Below, in pieces: positions 17,632 through 26,137 of a DNA stretch of 64,000 nucleotides. The translations under genes were made by a program, and so were the position numbers. This DNA comes from Rhizobium sp. AQ_MP (GTDB lineage: Bacteria; Pseudomonadota; Alphaproteobacteria; Rhizobiales; Rhizobiaceae): NCBI RefSeq assembly GCF_014237835.1, contig NZ_JACJVI010000016.1, positions 59,496 to 123,495 on the forward strand. The letters run 5' to 3'. Each line of letters starts with the position of its first letter. The first letter of the stretch is position 1. The notes beneath the pieces were generated by a model. That model was not told the origin of the DNA and did not search any database. It was given only the letters and a program-made list of their open reading frames with translations.

Positions 17632-19875
17632 TCAGGTGACGTTGAAGGTGATGCGCTGGGTACCGAAGGGACGGCACTTGGCAGTCAGCGTCAAGCGTCC
17701 GGCTTGGTTTCCGGCTTCGACATAGACGCCGACGGCCCCGCCCTTGAAGGAAAGGAGCGTGGGGCCGACGATACGGCCCGGACCTTCGAGGCTGACTTCG
17801 ACCGGATCATCGAAGAAGCCCAGGACATTGCCACCCTGATCGAGCGCCCGCAGCATCACGCGAACCGTGTCCTTCTCGCCAGCCCGCAGCTCGGTATCGT
17901 CAGCCGCGATATCGAGGGTTGTCGGCAGTGGATCGGCTGGCAGATGACGGCGCACAACCTCCTTGCCGTCGAGGAAGCCGACGAGTTCGCCATCCCGCCA
18001 GGTCATGCCCCATTCGCCGAATTCCTCAGGCGTGACCATGCTGTGGTCGAGGATGCAGGGCGGATGCGGCAGATGCGGATAGGTCTTCGTATCAGGCTCG
18101 ATCCGCTTGACGATATGGCCCATGCGGATTTCCACATAGTCGCAATTGGTCAGCACGATCAACGGCAGCACGCCGCCGATATTGCGCTCGCCCCGCGCCC
18201 AGAAGCTGACCGGCTGCATGACGATCTTGTCCTTGGGGTCGCCCTGCGAAGCATAGGCGTAAGCCGCGAATTTCGGCTCGCGATACATGTCGGTGACGCC
18301 GTGATAGCAGATACGATCGCCGGAGCCGAAATCCTTGTGCGTGTTGTAGTCGAACATGCACCAGCCGGTGGAGCCCGAGATCGACGGGTCGCCTGCGGCC
18401 GCATTCAGAATCGCCAGATGCCGGCTGACATGCTCTGCCTGCCGCTGCTCCTGATCGAAGCGCTTGGTCGGATACATGTGACCGCCATATTCGGTGATCA
18501 TGTAGGGCACCTTGCGGTCGAGACCGGTGACCTCGCGCTGGTCGCGCAGCACCAGCCGCTCGCGATTATGGCCGGGCATTTCCTCCATGCCGAGGATGAA
18601 ATCGTTCATCGTATAGACGTCTTCGAGCAACTCGCTGTCGGTAATGTAGCGCACGCCGCCGGTCTGGCGGGTCGTGTCGAGCGAGCGCGCCATGGCGTTC
18701 GTCTCGACATAGAAGTCGTGATCGTCCTGGCTCTCGTTGATGCGCACGCCCCAGATGATGATCGACGGATGGTTCCAGTCGCGCTCGATCATCCGGCGGA
18801 CGTTCTGAACGGACTCGGCCTTCCAGCTATCGCCGCCGATATGCTGCCAGCCGGGGATCTCTTCGAAGACCAGCAGGCCGATCTCGTCGCAACGGTCGAG
18901 GAAGTATTTCGACTGCGGGTAGTGCGAGGTGCGCGCAATATTGCAGGCGAGGTCGAACTTCAGGATGTCTGCATCCTTTTCCTGACCGCGCCGACCCATG
19001 GCGTAGCCGAGATGCGGCCAGGCCTGGTGACGGTTGAGACCCCGAAGCTTCACAACACGGCCATTCAGCTTGAAGCCGTCGATCGTGTATTCGGCCGCAC
19101 GGAAGCCGAAACGGCTCGTCACGGCATCGGCACCGGCTGCCGTCTCCAGCGTCACCGTGAGGTGATAGAGAGCGGGATTGTCGATATCCCAGAGCGTGAT
19201 GCCCTGAAGCCCGGAAAGGCTGAGCGAAACCTCTGCGCCTGATACGGTCGCCTCGGTGCGCGCGATCTCCTGACCTGCGCCATCTTTCAGAACAGCCGTG
19301 ACCTTGCCGGAAAGCGCCTGATCCGTCGGATTGGAAATCCAGACCTTCGCCGTCACCTGCTTGGACTCGGAAAGAACATCCGGCGTCTCGATTTTGACGT
19401 TCCTGATCGAAACCGGCGCGGTCACCTTCAGCCAGACGTCGCGATAGATGCCGGCATAGGTGAGATAGTCGATCACGCCGCCGAAAGGCGGGATCTCGGG
19501 GTTTTCCGAACCGTCGATCTTCACCGTCAGCAGGTTGTCGCCAGCCTTCAGATGCGGCGTGAGCCGGGCTTCAAACGGCGTATAGCCATCCTTGTGCGCG
19601 GTGATCTCGACGCCATTCAGATAGACCACGCTGTCGGCCATGGCGGCATCGAACACCAGCGAGACTTCTTTGCCCTCGAAACGCGGCTCCCAGGCAATGA
19701 CCTTCTGATAGGTAAAGGCCTTCTGATAGCTCTTCTCGTCGAAATAATTATAGGGCAGCTCGACCGCCGTATGGGGAAGCTGGACCGTCTCGCCCGGCTG
19801 CGAAGCCGAGGCAAAACCCGGCTCAAAACCGGCACGGAAGGTCCAGTCCTTGTTGAAAGTCTCGATAATGCGCAT
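17632..19875 (-). CDS. Glycoside hydrolase family 2 (beta-galactosidase/beta-mannosidase/glucuronidase group)
   Basis: The 747-residue cytoplasmic enzyme has the GH2 order: jelly-roll sugar-binding domain (~1-155), immunoglobulin-like domain (~156-258), and TIM barrel (~260-560) holding general acid/base Glu381 (GVRINES) and nucleophile Glu462 (PYMITEYGG). A further C-terminal beta domain (~640-747) follows. LRGLNRHQ before the barrel is typical. The specificity cannot be read from these motifs. It is encoded between the permease and ATPase genes of a CUT1 importer, so it probably hydrolyses the imported oligosaccharide. RBS AGGAC lies before ATG 19875. Confidence 0.9.
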   Translation of the reverse strand: MRIIETFNKDWTFRAGFEPGFASASQPGETVQLPHTAVELPYNYFDEKSYQKAFTYQKVIAWEPRFEGKEVSLVFDAAMADSVVYLNGVEITAHKDGYTPFEARLTPHLKAGDNLLTVKIDGSENPEIPPFGGVIDYLTYAGIYRDVWLKVTAPVSIRNVKIETPDVLSESKQVTAKVWISNPTDQALSGKVTAVLKDGAGQEIARTEATVSGAEVSLSLSGLQGITLWDIDNPALYHLTVTLETAAGADAVTSRFGFRAAEYTIDGFKLNGRVVKLRGLNRHQAWPHLGYAMGRRGQEKDADILKFDLACNIARTSHYPQSKYFLDRCDEIGLLVFEEIPGWQHIGGDSWKAESVQNVRRMIERDWNHPSIIIWGVRINESQDDHDFYVETNAMARSLDTTRQTGGVRYITDSELLEDVYTMNDFILGMEEMPGHNRERLVLRDQREVTGLDRKVPYMITEYGGHMYPTKRFDQEQRQAEHVSRHLAILNAAAGDPSISGSTGWCMFDYNTHKDFGSGDRICYHGVTDMYREPKFAAYAYASQGDPKDKIVMQPVSFWARGERNIGGVLPLIVLTNCDYVEIRMGHIVKRIEPDTKTYPHLPHPPCILDHSMVTPEEFGEWGMTWRDGELVGFLDGKEVVRRHLPADPLPTTLDIAADDTELRAGEKDTVRVMLRALDQGGNVLGFFDDPVEVSLEGPGRIVGPTLLSFKGGAVGVYVEAGNQAGRLTLTAKCRPFGTQRITFNVT

Positions 19876-19884
19876 TTCAAAGTC

Positions 19885-20706
19885 CTATTTCACGGAGCCG
19901 AGCATGCCCTGCACGAACTGGCGTTGCATGGCGAAGAAGACGAGGAGAGTGGGAAGGGTGGCGAGGATCGTGCCGATCATCACCGTGCCGTATTCGGGCG
20001 AATAGGCTGAGGCGAGCGAGGACACGACCAGCGTGATCGTCTTCGTGTCGTTCGACTGCAGCACGATCAGCGGCCATAGATAATTGTTCCAGTTCAGCAT
20101 GAAGACGATGACGAAGGCCGCCGCATAGGTGGAGCGCATCACCGGCACATAGATGTAGAAGAAGATCTGCCACTCCTTCAGCCCATCCACCTTGGCCGCA
20201 TCGCGAAGCTCGGTCGGAAAGGCTTTTGAGGCCTGGCGGAAATAGAAGATGATAAAGGCCGACGCGATCATCGGCAGCATGATCGCGATATGCGTGTTCA
20301 GCAGCCCCGCCTGCCCCATCAGCATGAAGAGCGGGATCATCAGGGCTGCAAACGGTACCATCAGCGTCAAAAGGATCACGGTATAGACGCGCTCGCGCAG
20401 CTTCGAGCGGAACATCTCGAACCCGTAACCGGCAAGCGAAGAGACGAGCAGCGTCAGCGCCGTGCCGACCAGAGCGATCTTGACGGAGTTCCAGAACACC
20501 AGCGGCACATCCACCTGCGCGAAGAAGGAGGCGATGTTGTCGAACAGGGCCGTGCCGAAGGTGACCTTCCCGCGGATGATCTCGCTCGTGGTATTGGTTG
20601 CCCCGATCACCATCCAGATGAACGGAAAGATCGAAAGGAAGGCCGCAAGCGACAGCACGCTGTATTGCACGATGTCAGGCAGCCGGCGGCGAAGCGTGGT
20701 CATCAT
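19885..20706 (-). CDS. Sugar ABC importer permease (MalG type)
   Basis: The 273-residue inner-membrane permease has six membrane segments. The EAA loop reads ELRDAAKVDGLKEWQIFFYIYVPVMR, and the C-terminus QRQFVQGMLGSVK matches the MalG group. The first ATG (20706) overlaps the upstream permease stop by ATGA and is followed by a second ATG. It pairs with the MalF-type permease, and the GH2 gene follows 9 bases downstream. Confidence 0.93.
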   Translation of the reverse strand: MMTTLRRRLPDIVQYSVLSLAAFLSIFPFIWMVIGATNTTSEIIRGKVTFGTALFDNIASFFAQVDVPLVFWNSVKIALVGTALTLLVSSLAGYGFEMFRSKLRERVYTVILLTLMVPFAALMIPLFMLMGQAGLLNTHIAIMLPMIASAFIIFYFRQASKAFPTELRDAAKVDGLKEWQIFFYIYVPVMRSTYAAAFVIVFMLNWNNYLWPLIVLQSNDTKTITLVVSSLASAYSPEYGTVMIGTILATLPTLLVFFAMQRQFVQGMLGSVK

Positions 20707-21599
20707 TTGCGTTCCCTCGCGGCATAGAATTGCAGGAAGGAGAGAACCGCCACCATCAGCACGATCACATAGGAGACGGTTGCGGCATAACCGAAGCTCG
20801 GCATAAAGCGGAACGTCAAATTGTAGATGTAGAGCGATAGCGTCAGCGTCGAATTCGCCGGCCCGCCGGTGCCTTCGGTGAAGTTATAGACCTCGTCGAA
20901 CAGCTGCAGCGTTCCGATGGTCGAGGTAATCGTGGTGAACAAGATCACCGGCTTCAGCATCGGGATGGTGAGAAACGCGAAACGCCCCCAGGACGGCACG
21001 CCATCGATCTTCGCCGCTTCGTAGATCGAGCGATCGATGTTCTGGAGTGCCGCCAGATAGAAGATCATGTTGTAGCCGGTCCAGCGCCAGGTAATGGCGA
21101 TGATGATCAGCACCTTGGCCCAGAAGGGATCGGTCAACCAGCCGATCGGCTCGCCGATGATGCCGATGGCGAGCAGCGTGTTGTTCACCACGCCGTCGAG
21201 CGAGAACATGCTCTTGAACAGGATGGAATAGGCCACCAGCGAGGAAACGCAGGGCAGGAAGATCATCGTCCGGAACAGGCCGGAATAGCGAAGCTTCGGA
21301 TTGTTCAGCATGGCCGCCAGGATCAGCGCCATGGTGATCATGATCGGCACCTGCACGACAAAGAAGATGACGGTGTTTTGCAGCGCCTGCCAGAAAACCG
21401 GATCATTCCACAGCCGCTCGAGATTACCGGTGCCGGAGAATTTCAGCATCATCCCGCGCCCGGAATAGAAGGACAGCACGAGAGAACGCAGGATCGGATA
21501 GAGCATGAAAATCGCAATCAGCGTGACGGCCGGCAGCACAAACAGCCACCCGTTTACGTCGTAGTAGCGCTTCAAGCTGGATCTGGATGTGGTGGCCAT
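20703..21599 (-). CDS. Sugar ABC importer permease (MalF type)
   Basis: The 298-residue permease starts at ATG 21599 with AGGGA upstream. The first membrane segment is WLFVLPAVTLIAIFMLYPILRS, and six spans are predicted. The EAA loop is SIYEAAKIDGVPSWGRFAFLTIPMLKP. It lacks the long periplasmic P2 loop of enteric MalF, as is usual in rhizobial CUT1 systems. The gene follows the binding-protein gene after a 122-base interval holding a hairpin. Confidence 0.92.
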   Translation of the reverse strand: MATTSRSSLKRYYDVNGWLFVLPAVTLIAIFMLYPILRSLVLSFYSGRGMMLKFSGTGNLERLWNDPVFWQALQNTVIFFVVQVPIMITMALILAAMLNNPKLRYSGLFRTMIFLPCVSSLVAYSILFKSMFSLDGVVNNTLLAIGIIGEPIGWLTDPFWAKVLIIIAITWRWTGYNMIFYLAALQNIDRSIYEAAKIDGVPSWGRFAFLTIPMLKPVILFTTITSTIGTLQLFDEVYNFTEGTGGPANSTLTLSLYIYNLTFRFMPSFGYAATVSYVIVLMVAVLSFLQFYAARERK

Positions 21600-21680
21600 G
21601 CGGTGTCCCTGAGCCCGATCATTGGTCACGGAATATTTGGCGGAAGGCGCGCGGCATTGCCGCCGCACGTCTCCGGGAGA

Positions 21681-21713
21681 ACAGGGGCCCAAGCCTGGAC
21701 AATGAGCCCCTGT
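21681..21713 (-). repeat. Intercistronic stem-loop between binding-protein and permease genes
   Basis: ACAGGGGC (21681-21688) and GCCCCTGT (21706-21713) form a perfect 8-bp stem with a 17-base loop just after the binding-protein stop. There is no T-run. A processing or partial-attenuation element giving more binding protein than permease is inferred. It parallels the hairpin at 7310-7362. Confidence 0.45.
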
Positions 21714-21721
21714 GGGATGGC

Positions 21722-22990
21722 TTACTGGATCTGAGTGGAAGCCTGATCTTCAATGGCCTTCAGAACGTCATCGACAGGCGTGCCCTTGAGAAGGGCCGGG
21801 AAGTTCGCCGTGACAGCCGTGTCCAGCTCGTTGGTGAAGATGCCGTAGTTCACCGCCGGCACTTGGACAAGCCAGTCGGAGAACTTCTGCCAGACCTTGT
21901 CGCCGCCGAAGAAGTCGTCGGGCTTCTGGTAGGCTTCACCGGTGCGGGCGGCCAGCAGCGAACCAACGGCGCCACGTTCGGTCAGGATCTTCTGGTAGAA
22001 GTCGAGATCCTTGGCATAGACTTCATTGAGGAAGTCGATCGCCTCGTCCTTCTCGGCAGAAGCCTCGAGAACATACCAGCTGGAGCCGCCCAAGTTGGAG
22101 GCTGCGGTCGCACCATCGATGTTGAGCTTCGGGATCGCCGTCAGCGCCCACTTGCCTGCCTGATCGGCTTGCGACTTGACGGTGCCGGTGATCCAGACGC
22201 CCATGAGGACGGAGGCAACATCGCCCGACGTCAGCGCGCTGATACCATCGTTCCAGCCGCTGGTCGGCTTGGCCACGCCTTCGTTGACGATGCGCGCCTG
22301 GGTTTCGAGTGCAGCCTTCAGCGCAGCGTTACCCGTGATATTGAGGCTGCCGTCTTCGTTGAAATACCACTGGCCGCCGGACTGCATCATGATGCGGATC
22401 AGACCGCCATCATTGCTGTCGAGCGCCATCATCTCATGGCCGGTCTTGGCCTTCACGTCCTTGCCGATCTCGATGAAGCGATCCCAGGTCAGGTTCTCCA
22501 TGTCGGAGGCCTTGTAACCTGCCTGCTCCAGATAGTCCTTGCGGTAGTAGAGGCCGGTGACGCCGGAATCGAAGGGCACGCCATAGACCTGGCCCTCAAG
22601 CGTCATCAGATCGACCTTGTACTTGGCAAAGCCGGAATAATCGATCTTGTCTGTCAGCGCGGCGAACGAACCGGGGAAGGACTGCAGGTACTTCTGCGCG
22701 CCGTAGTCCTCGATCAGCACGATGTCCGGCAGCGTGTCGGTCATGCCGGAGGCAAGACCCGTCTGAAGCTTCTGCTCGACATCGGCCTTGGCAAAGTCGA
22801 CGATGTTGAAGGTGGTATCCGGATGCTTCGCGGTATAGCGGGCAGCGGCCTCCTTCATGATCGCAACGTTGAAGTTCGGGTCCCAGCACCAGATGGTGAC
22901 TTCACCGGCAAAGGCTGCCGTGCTGCAAAGAAGGGCAGCCCCGGTCGCGGCTCCGGTGACGGAGCGCTTGAGCAGGCGAGAATAATCCAT
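21722..22990 (-). CDS. Family 1 sugar-binding protein of CUT1 importer
   Basis: The 422-residue periplasmic protein has a signal peptide (LLKRSVTGAATGAALLCSTAAFA, then GEVTIWCWD). The SBP_bac_1 core includes YGVPFDSGVTGLYYRKDYLEQAG and an insert rich in aromatic residues. The ATG at 22990 has GGGAGGAACAC upstream. It is the first transport gene of the second locus, 154 bases downstream of a LacI-type gene. An AT-rich box (23085-23096) in its leader resembles one in front of that regulator. Confidence 0.93.
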   Translation of the reverse strand: MDYSRLLKRSVTGAATGAALLCSTAAFAGEVTIWCWDPNFNVAIMKEAAARYTAKHPDTTFNIVDFAKADVEQKLQTGLASGMTDTLPDIVLIEDYGAQKYLQSFPGSFAALTDKIDYSGFAKYKVDLMTLEGQVYGVPFDSGVTGLYYRKDYLEQAGYKASDMENLTWDRFIEIGKDVKAKTGHEMMALDSNDGGLIRIMMQSGGQWYFNEDGSLNITGNAALKAALETQARIVNEGVAKPTSGWNDGISALTSGDVASVLMGVWITGTVKSQADQAGKWALTAIPKLNIDGATAASNLGGSSWYVLEASAEKDEAIDFLNEVYAKDLDFYQKILTERGAVGSLLAARTGEAYQKPDDFFGGDKVWQKFSDWLVQVPAVNYGIFTNELDTAVTANFPALLKGTPVDDVLKAIEDQASTQIQ

Positions 22991-23084
22991 GTGTTCCTCC
23001 CAATATGACGTTGAATGTGGCAGCCTCATCCCCTGCCTCGCGGTCACTATTCCCGAAATTTGGAACATAGCCAAGAAAATTTTT

Positions 23085-23096
23085 ACTAAATATTTT
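23085..23096. promoter_or_regulatory. AT-rich box ACTAAATATTTT, candidate operator
   Basis: The complementary strand reads AAAATATTTAGT. This matches AAAATATTTACT at 24266-24277 in 11 of 12 positions and shares its AAAATATTT core with the palindrome at 9357-9372. It lies ~95 bases upstream of the binding-protein start. A binding site for the neighbouring LacI protein is inferred. Confidence 0.4.
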
Positions 23097-23144
23097 GTGC
23101 GCTGCGGTAAGTGCTTGGGATCGCGCAAGATACCGTCGCTGCGA

Positions 23145-24215
23145 TCAGCCCACCGGCGGCTTCTTTGCACTGCCCCGCCAGATCATCTCGGTCGGCAGCG
23201 TCACGTGCTTGGCATAGTCGCGGCCATTCAGGCGTTCGACGAGCAGGTCGACCGCCACCTCGCCGATCAGCTCACCCGGAATCCGCATGGTGGAAAGCGG
23301 CGGCATCAGAAACTGTGCCACTGGAATGTCGTTGAAAGCGACGACCGCAATGTCCCCGGGGATCGAAAGCCCGGCCTCCTGGATCGCCCGATAGGTGCCG
23401 ATCGCCATGTTGTCGTTGGCCGCAACGATTGCATCGGGCCGCACGTCCAGAGCCAGGAGCGACTTGGCCTGCTGATAACCCGTCTCGAGGCGCAGGTTCT
23501 GGCCAAACCGCTCGCTCTGTCCGAGCGCCAGAAGCTCGGGCCGATAGCGCCCCCGCGCCTCGTGCCATTCGATAAAGGCCTTGCAGCGCTGCTCGCCATG
23601 CATCAACGCATCATTGTCCATCAGCTCGTAGCCGCCAACGAAGCCGACGCGCTGGTATCCGGCATTGTCGAGGCTGTCGAGGATCGTCAAAGTCGCTTCG
23701 CCGAGATCGGCGCGCACGCAGTCGAACTGCGGCATACGCGGATTGTAGTCGGCCATGACGAGATGGGGGCAGACCTTGGCCATCGCCTCGATCTCGGCCT
23801 TGGGATGATGTCCGACGACGATCGCCGCCGAAATGCCCGTCAGCATGGCCAGATCGATCGGCACATCGGGATTGAACACCCGGGCAATCTCGATCTTGTA
23901 TTCGCGGCAGCGCGCTTCGATGCCGAGCCGGACGCCCACGTAATAAGGGTCCACCAGCTCCTCGTGCGGCGCCAGAAAATGGATGACCGCGATGTTCGCG
24001 GAGACGTCGGCGTGAAGCCCCATGGGGATCGAAAACGGCGCCGAAAGCGCATTCTTGCGCGCCCTTGGCGTCGCATAGTTCAGCGCCTCGGCGGTCTCGA
24101 TGATCGCCTGACGCTTCACCTCGGAGATGGAGAGGGTCTGGTCGTAGTTCAGGACACGCGACACCGTTCCCGATGACACGCCAACGGCCTTCGCAATTTC
24201 CTTGATCGTCACCAC
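23145..24215 (-). CDS. LacI-family transcriptional regulator
   Basis: The 356-residue regulator has the helix-turn-helix VTIKEIAKAVGVSSGTVSRVLN at the extreme N-terminus. The start is placed at GTG 24215, giving MVTIKEIA, because AGGAGG sits 9 bases upstream. A TTG six codons earlier would put that site inside the gene. The effector domain has AIVAANDNMAIGTYRAI and IAVVAFNDI, with the EbgR-like YYVGVRLGIEARCREYKI segment. It is encoded first in the second sugar locus and presumably controls itself and the importer/GH2 genes through the AT-rich boxes at 24266-24277 and 23085-23096. Confidence 0.9.
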   Translation of the reverse strand: MVTIKEIAKAVGVSSGTVSRVLNYDQTLSISEVKRQAIIETAEALNYATPRARKNALSAPFSIPMGLHADVSANIAVIHFLAPHEELVDPYYVGVRLGIEARCREYKIEIARVFNPDVPIDLAMLTGISAAIVVGHHPKAEIEAMAKVCPHLVMADYNPRMPQFDCVRADLGEATLTILDSLDNAGYQRVGFVGGYELMDNDALMHGEQRCKAFIEWHEARGRYRPELLALGQSERFGQNLRLETGYQQAKSLLALDVRPDAIVAANDNMAIGTYRAIQEAGLSIPGDIAVVAFNDIPVAQFLMPPLSTMRIPGELIGEVAVDLLVERLNGRDYAKHVTLPTEMIWRGSAKKPPVG

Positions 24216-24265
24216 GGCGGCCTGCCTCCTCAACCCGCATCTCCATGAGGCTGGTAAACCTCTGG

Positions 24266-24277
24266 AAAATATTTACT
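24266..24277. promoter_or_regulatory. AT-rich box AAAATATTTACT, candidate autoregulatory site
   Basis: This 12-base box lies ~50 bases upstream of the second LacI gene. It is nearly identical to the box before the binding-protein gene (23085-23096, opposite orientation). Autoregulation is inferred from this repetition. Confidence 0.4.
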
Positions 24278-24394
24278 AGGCCAGGCGGGCGGGGGATACA
24301 AGCACTTCCTTGAACAAGCCCCTGTCGAAACGGGGCGCCAGAGCCGGCCTGACAAGGGCAATGCCGGCCTGGATCAAACGCAATGCGAGTTCGG

Positions 24395-24646
24395 CTATGC
24401 CTGGGTCTCGCTGACGAAGGCCTCGATCTCGGCCAGGCTGTCGAGACGGGTCACGTCGAAATCGGCCGCGGCGAGGTCGATCCCAAACGTCTCCTCAAGC
24501 AGCATCATCAGATGCGTGGCCGCAAGCGAATCCAGCCGGCCGCTGAAGAACAGCGAGTCTGTATCGTGAAGCGGCTGCCTGTCGCCACGTTCTTCGAGCA
24601 GTCCCTGGACGCGGGCACGGATGGACGCAATCTTATCGGTGGTCAT
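24395..24646 (-). CDS. Acyl/aminoacyl carrier protein
   Basis: The 83-residue acidic helical protein has the phosphopantetheine site GRLDSLAATHL, with Ser40 as the attachment residue. Length and the LDSL motif match DltC-like and other stand-alone carrier proteins. It starts 6 bases after the MBOAT gene, as the last gene of a five-gene operon. The adenylating ligase in the operon is the obvious loader and the MBOAT protein the obvious recipient partner. A 4'-phosphopantetheinyl transferase is needed from elsewhere. Confidence 0.88.
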   Translation of the reverse strand: MTTDKIASIRARVQGLLEERGDRQPLHDTDSLFFSGRLDSLAATHLMMLLEETFGIDLAAADFDVTRLDSLAEIEAFVSETQA

Positions 24647-24652
24647 GGCAGG

Positions 24653-26137
24653 TCAGACTCCAAACAGGCCAAACAGGAAGTGAAAGCGATCCGACAGTTG
24701 GCCTTCCAGCCAAACACTGTCGAAGATCTTCAGGAAGCAGAAGAACAGGGCCACGTTGATCCGCGGCCAGACCTGATGGCGCCAGAAGCCGTCATCAGGC
24801 GAGGTCTTGCGCCCCCAGATCTGCGACATGATCAGCCCCGCCGAGAGCAGGCACACATAGAAGGCGAGTGTTTCGAACCGGTCGAGTTCATCAAGCGGCG
24901 TCCCATCGGCAAAGACATGGGACACGAAGATCAGGTGATAGAGGAAATTGCCGAAACCCGCCGCACAGAACGTGGCGAACGCGATGCGCAGACGTGGCGA
25001 TGTCTTGAACCAGCGCATGAAGGCTGGATAGAAGAAGAAATCGACCAGAACCTCTTTGAAGTAATAGTAATAGCGGTTCCAGAACTCGGCGATCGAGCGG
25101 GATGCGAGCGGGTTCACCGTGTTGCGCGGAATATTGTAACCCATCATCCGTGCCACGGCGACGATGGCATGCCCCCAGGCCGCAATGATCAACAGATCCA
25201 CGCCGTAATTGACGAAGAGACCCAGCCATCTGAGCCCGATAGGCATGGCCGCCGCGTCCTCGGGATTGAGGATCATGAAACCGAGCTTCGGCACACCCAG
25301 CATCTCGTGGAACAGGGTGGTCACGGCCAGACTTGTCCAGCTGAGGATAGCCGTCCAGACGGCAAGCTTCAGCGCCTTCAGGCGCGTCACGGCCAGCGCC
25401 TCCTCGTCCTTCGCCTCGAACCGCTTGAGGAAGGATAGCCCCTTGCCCATCGGTGCGACATCGCCGCCCCAGACCGGCCGCATGTAAAGCGCCCGGACAC
25501 TGTCGGGTGCTGCGGCCTTCGCCTTCAGGTCAACAGCCGCATAGGCAAGAAACCAGAAGCACGAGGCCCATACGGCCACGAACGCCCAGAGAATGGCATG
25601 ACCGTAATTCCCCGGCGGCAGGAAGGCGGCGACGGCGAGCAAGGCGAGGAACCCGGTCAGCTGCACCAGCACCGGACGTCGCGACCAGAGGCCGCTGCTC
25701 ATGCGCTGGCCAGCAATCATGGCCTGAGCAAAACCGAGGAAAAGCAACACGCCTGCAATCTGCAAGGCGAGCGGAGGCACAGGGATGCCGGTCCCAAGCG
25801 CAGAAGCCAGATCCCCCACCATCGCGCTCATGTCTGCCGTCCGGAAGGGCCGCAGCAGCAGAAACACCAGACTTGACGTGATGAGGATGGCGAGCCGGTG
25901 TCCCGGCCATCGCGCGGCGGCAAGAAGCGTCAGCCCGATCAGCGCGAGCGCCGGCAGACTGATCTGCAAACTCAAGCCGAGAGCCGCCAGAAACAGCACA
26001 TGGATGAGGAGCAGACCGCGAAACGTCCGGACATGGGCACGTGCATCCGGATTCGTATCGATCGTCAGCCACGAACGACGCAGCTGCAGCAGGCGCTGCA
26101 GGGGACTTATCCCTTCCTGCCCGGGGATAACGCTCAC
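24653..26137 (-). CDS. MBOAT-like membrane acyltransferase, divergent
   Basis: The 494-residue integral membrane protein has ~10-11 hydrophobic segments. EFWNRYYYYFKEVLVDFFFYP (residues 351-371) aligns by eye with the MBOAT signature FWRRWHMSL...D, and FGNFLYHLIF places a His (401) where the conserved MBOAT histidine is expected. It would move an acyl or aminoacyl group from the carrier protein across or to the outer face of the membrane, as DltB does. It is read from GTG 26137, overlapping the ligase stop by GTGA, with a G-rich ribosome site. The RYYYY string replaces the usual RWH, so it is a distant member. Confidence 0.72.
   Translation of the reverse strand: MSVIPGQEGISPLQRLLQLRRSWLTIDTNPDARAHVRTFRGLLLIHVLFLAALGLSLQISLPALALIGLTLLAAARWPGHRLAILITSSLVFLLLRPFRTADMSAMVGDLASALGTGIPVPPLALQIAGVLLFLGFAQAMIAGQRMSSGLWSRRPVLVQLTGFLALLAVAAFLPPGNYGHAILWAFVAVWASCFWFLAYAAVDLKAKAAAPDSVRALYMRPVWGGDVAPMGKGLSFLKRFEAKDEEALAVTRLKALKLAVWTAILSWTSLAVTTLFHEMLGVPKLGFMILNPEDAAAMPIGLRWLGLFVNYGVDLLIIAAWGHAIVAVARMMGYNIPRNTVNPLASRSIAEFWNRYYYYFKEVLVDFFFYPAFMRWFKTSPRLRIAFATFCAAGFGNFLYHLIFVSHVFADGTPLDELDRFETLAFYVCLLSAGLIMSQIWGRKTSPDDGFWRHQVWPRINVALFFCFLKIFDSVWLEGQLSDRFHFLFGLFGV

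Noticed and set aside
17704..19242. Long plus-strand open frame (512 codons) opposite the GH2 gene
   Set aside because: Composition is that of a reverse-strand shadow; the GH2 catalytic residues lie on the minus strand.
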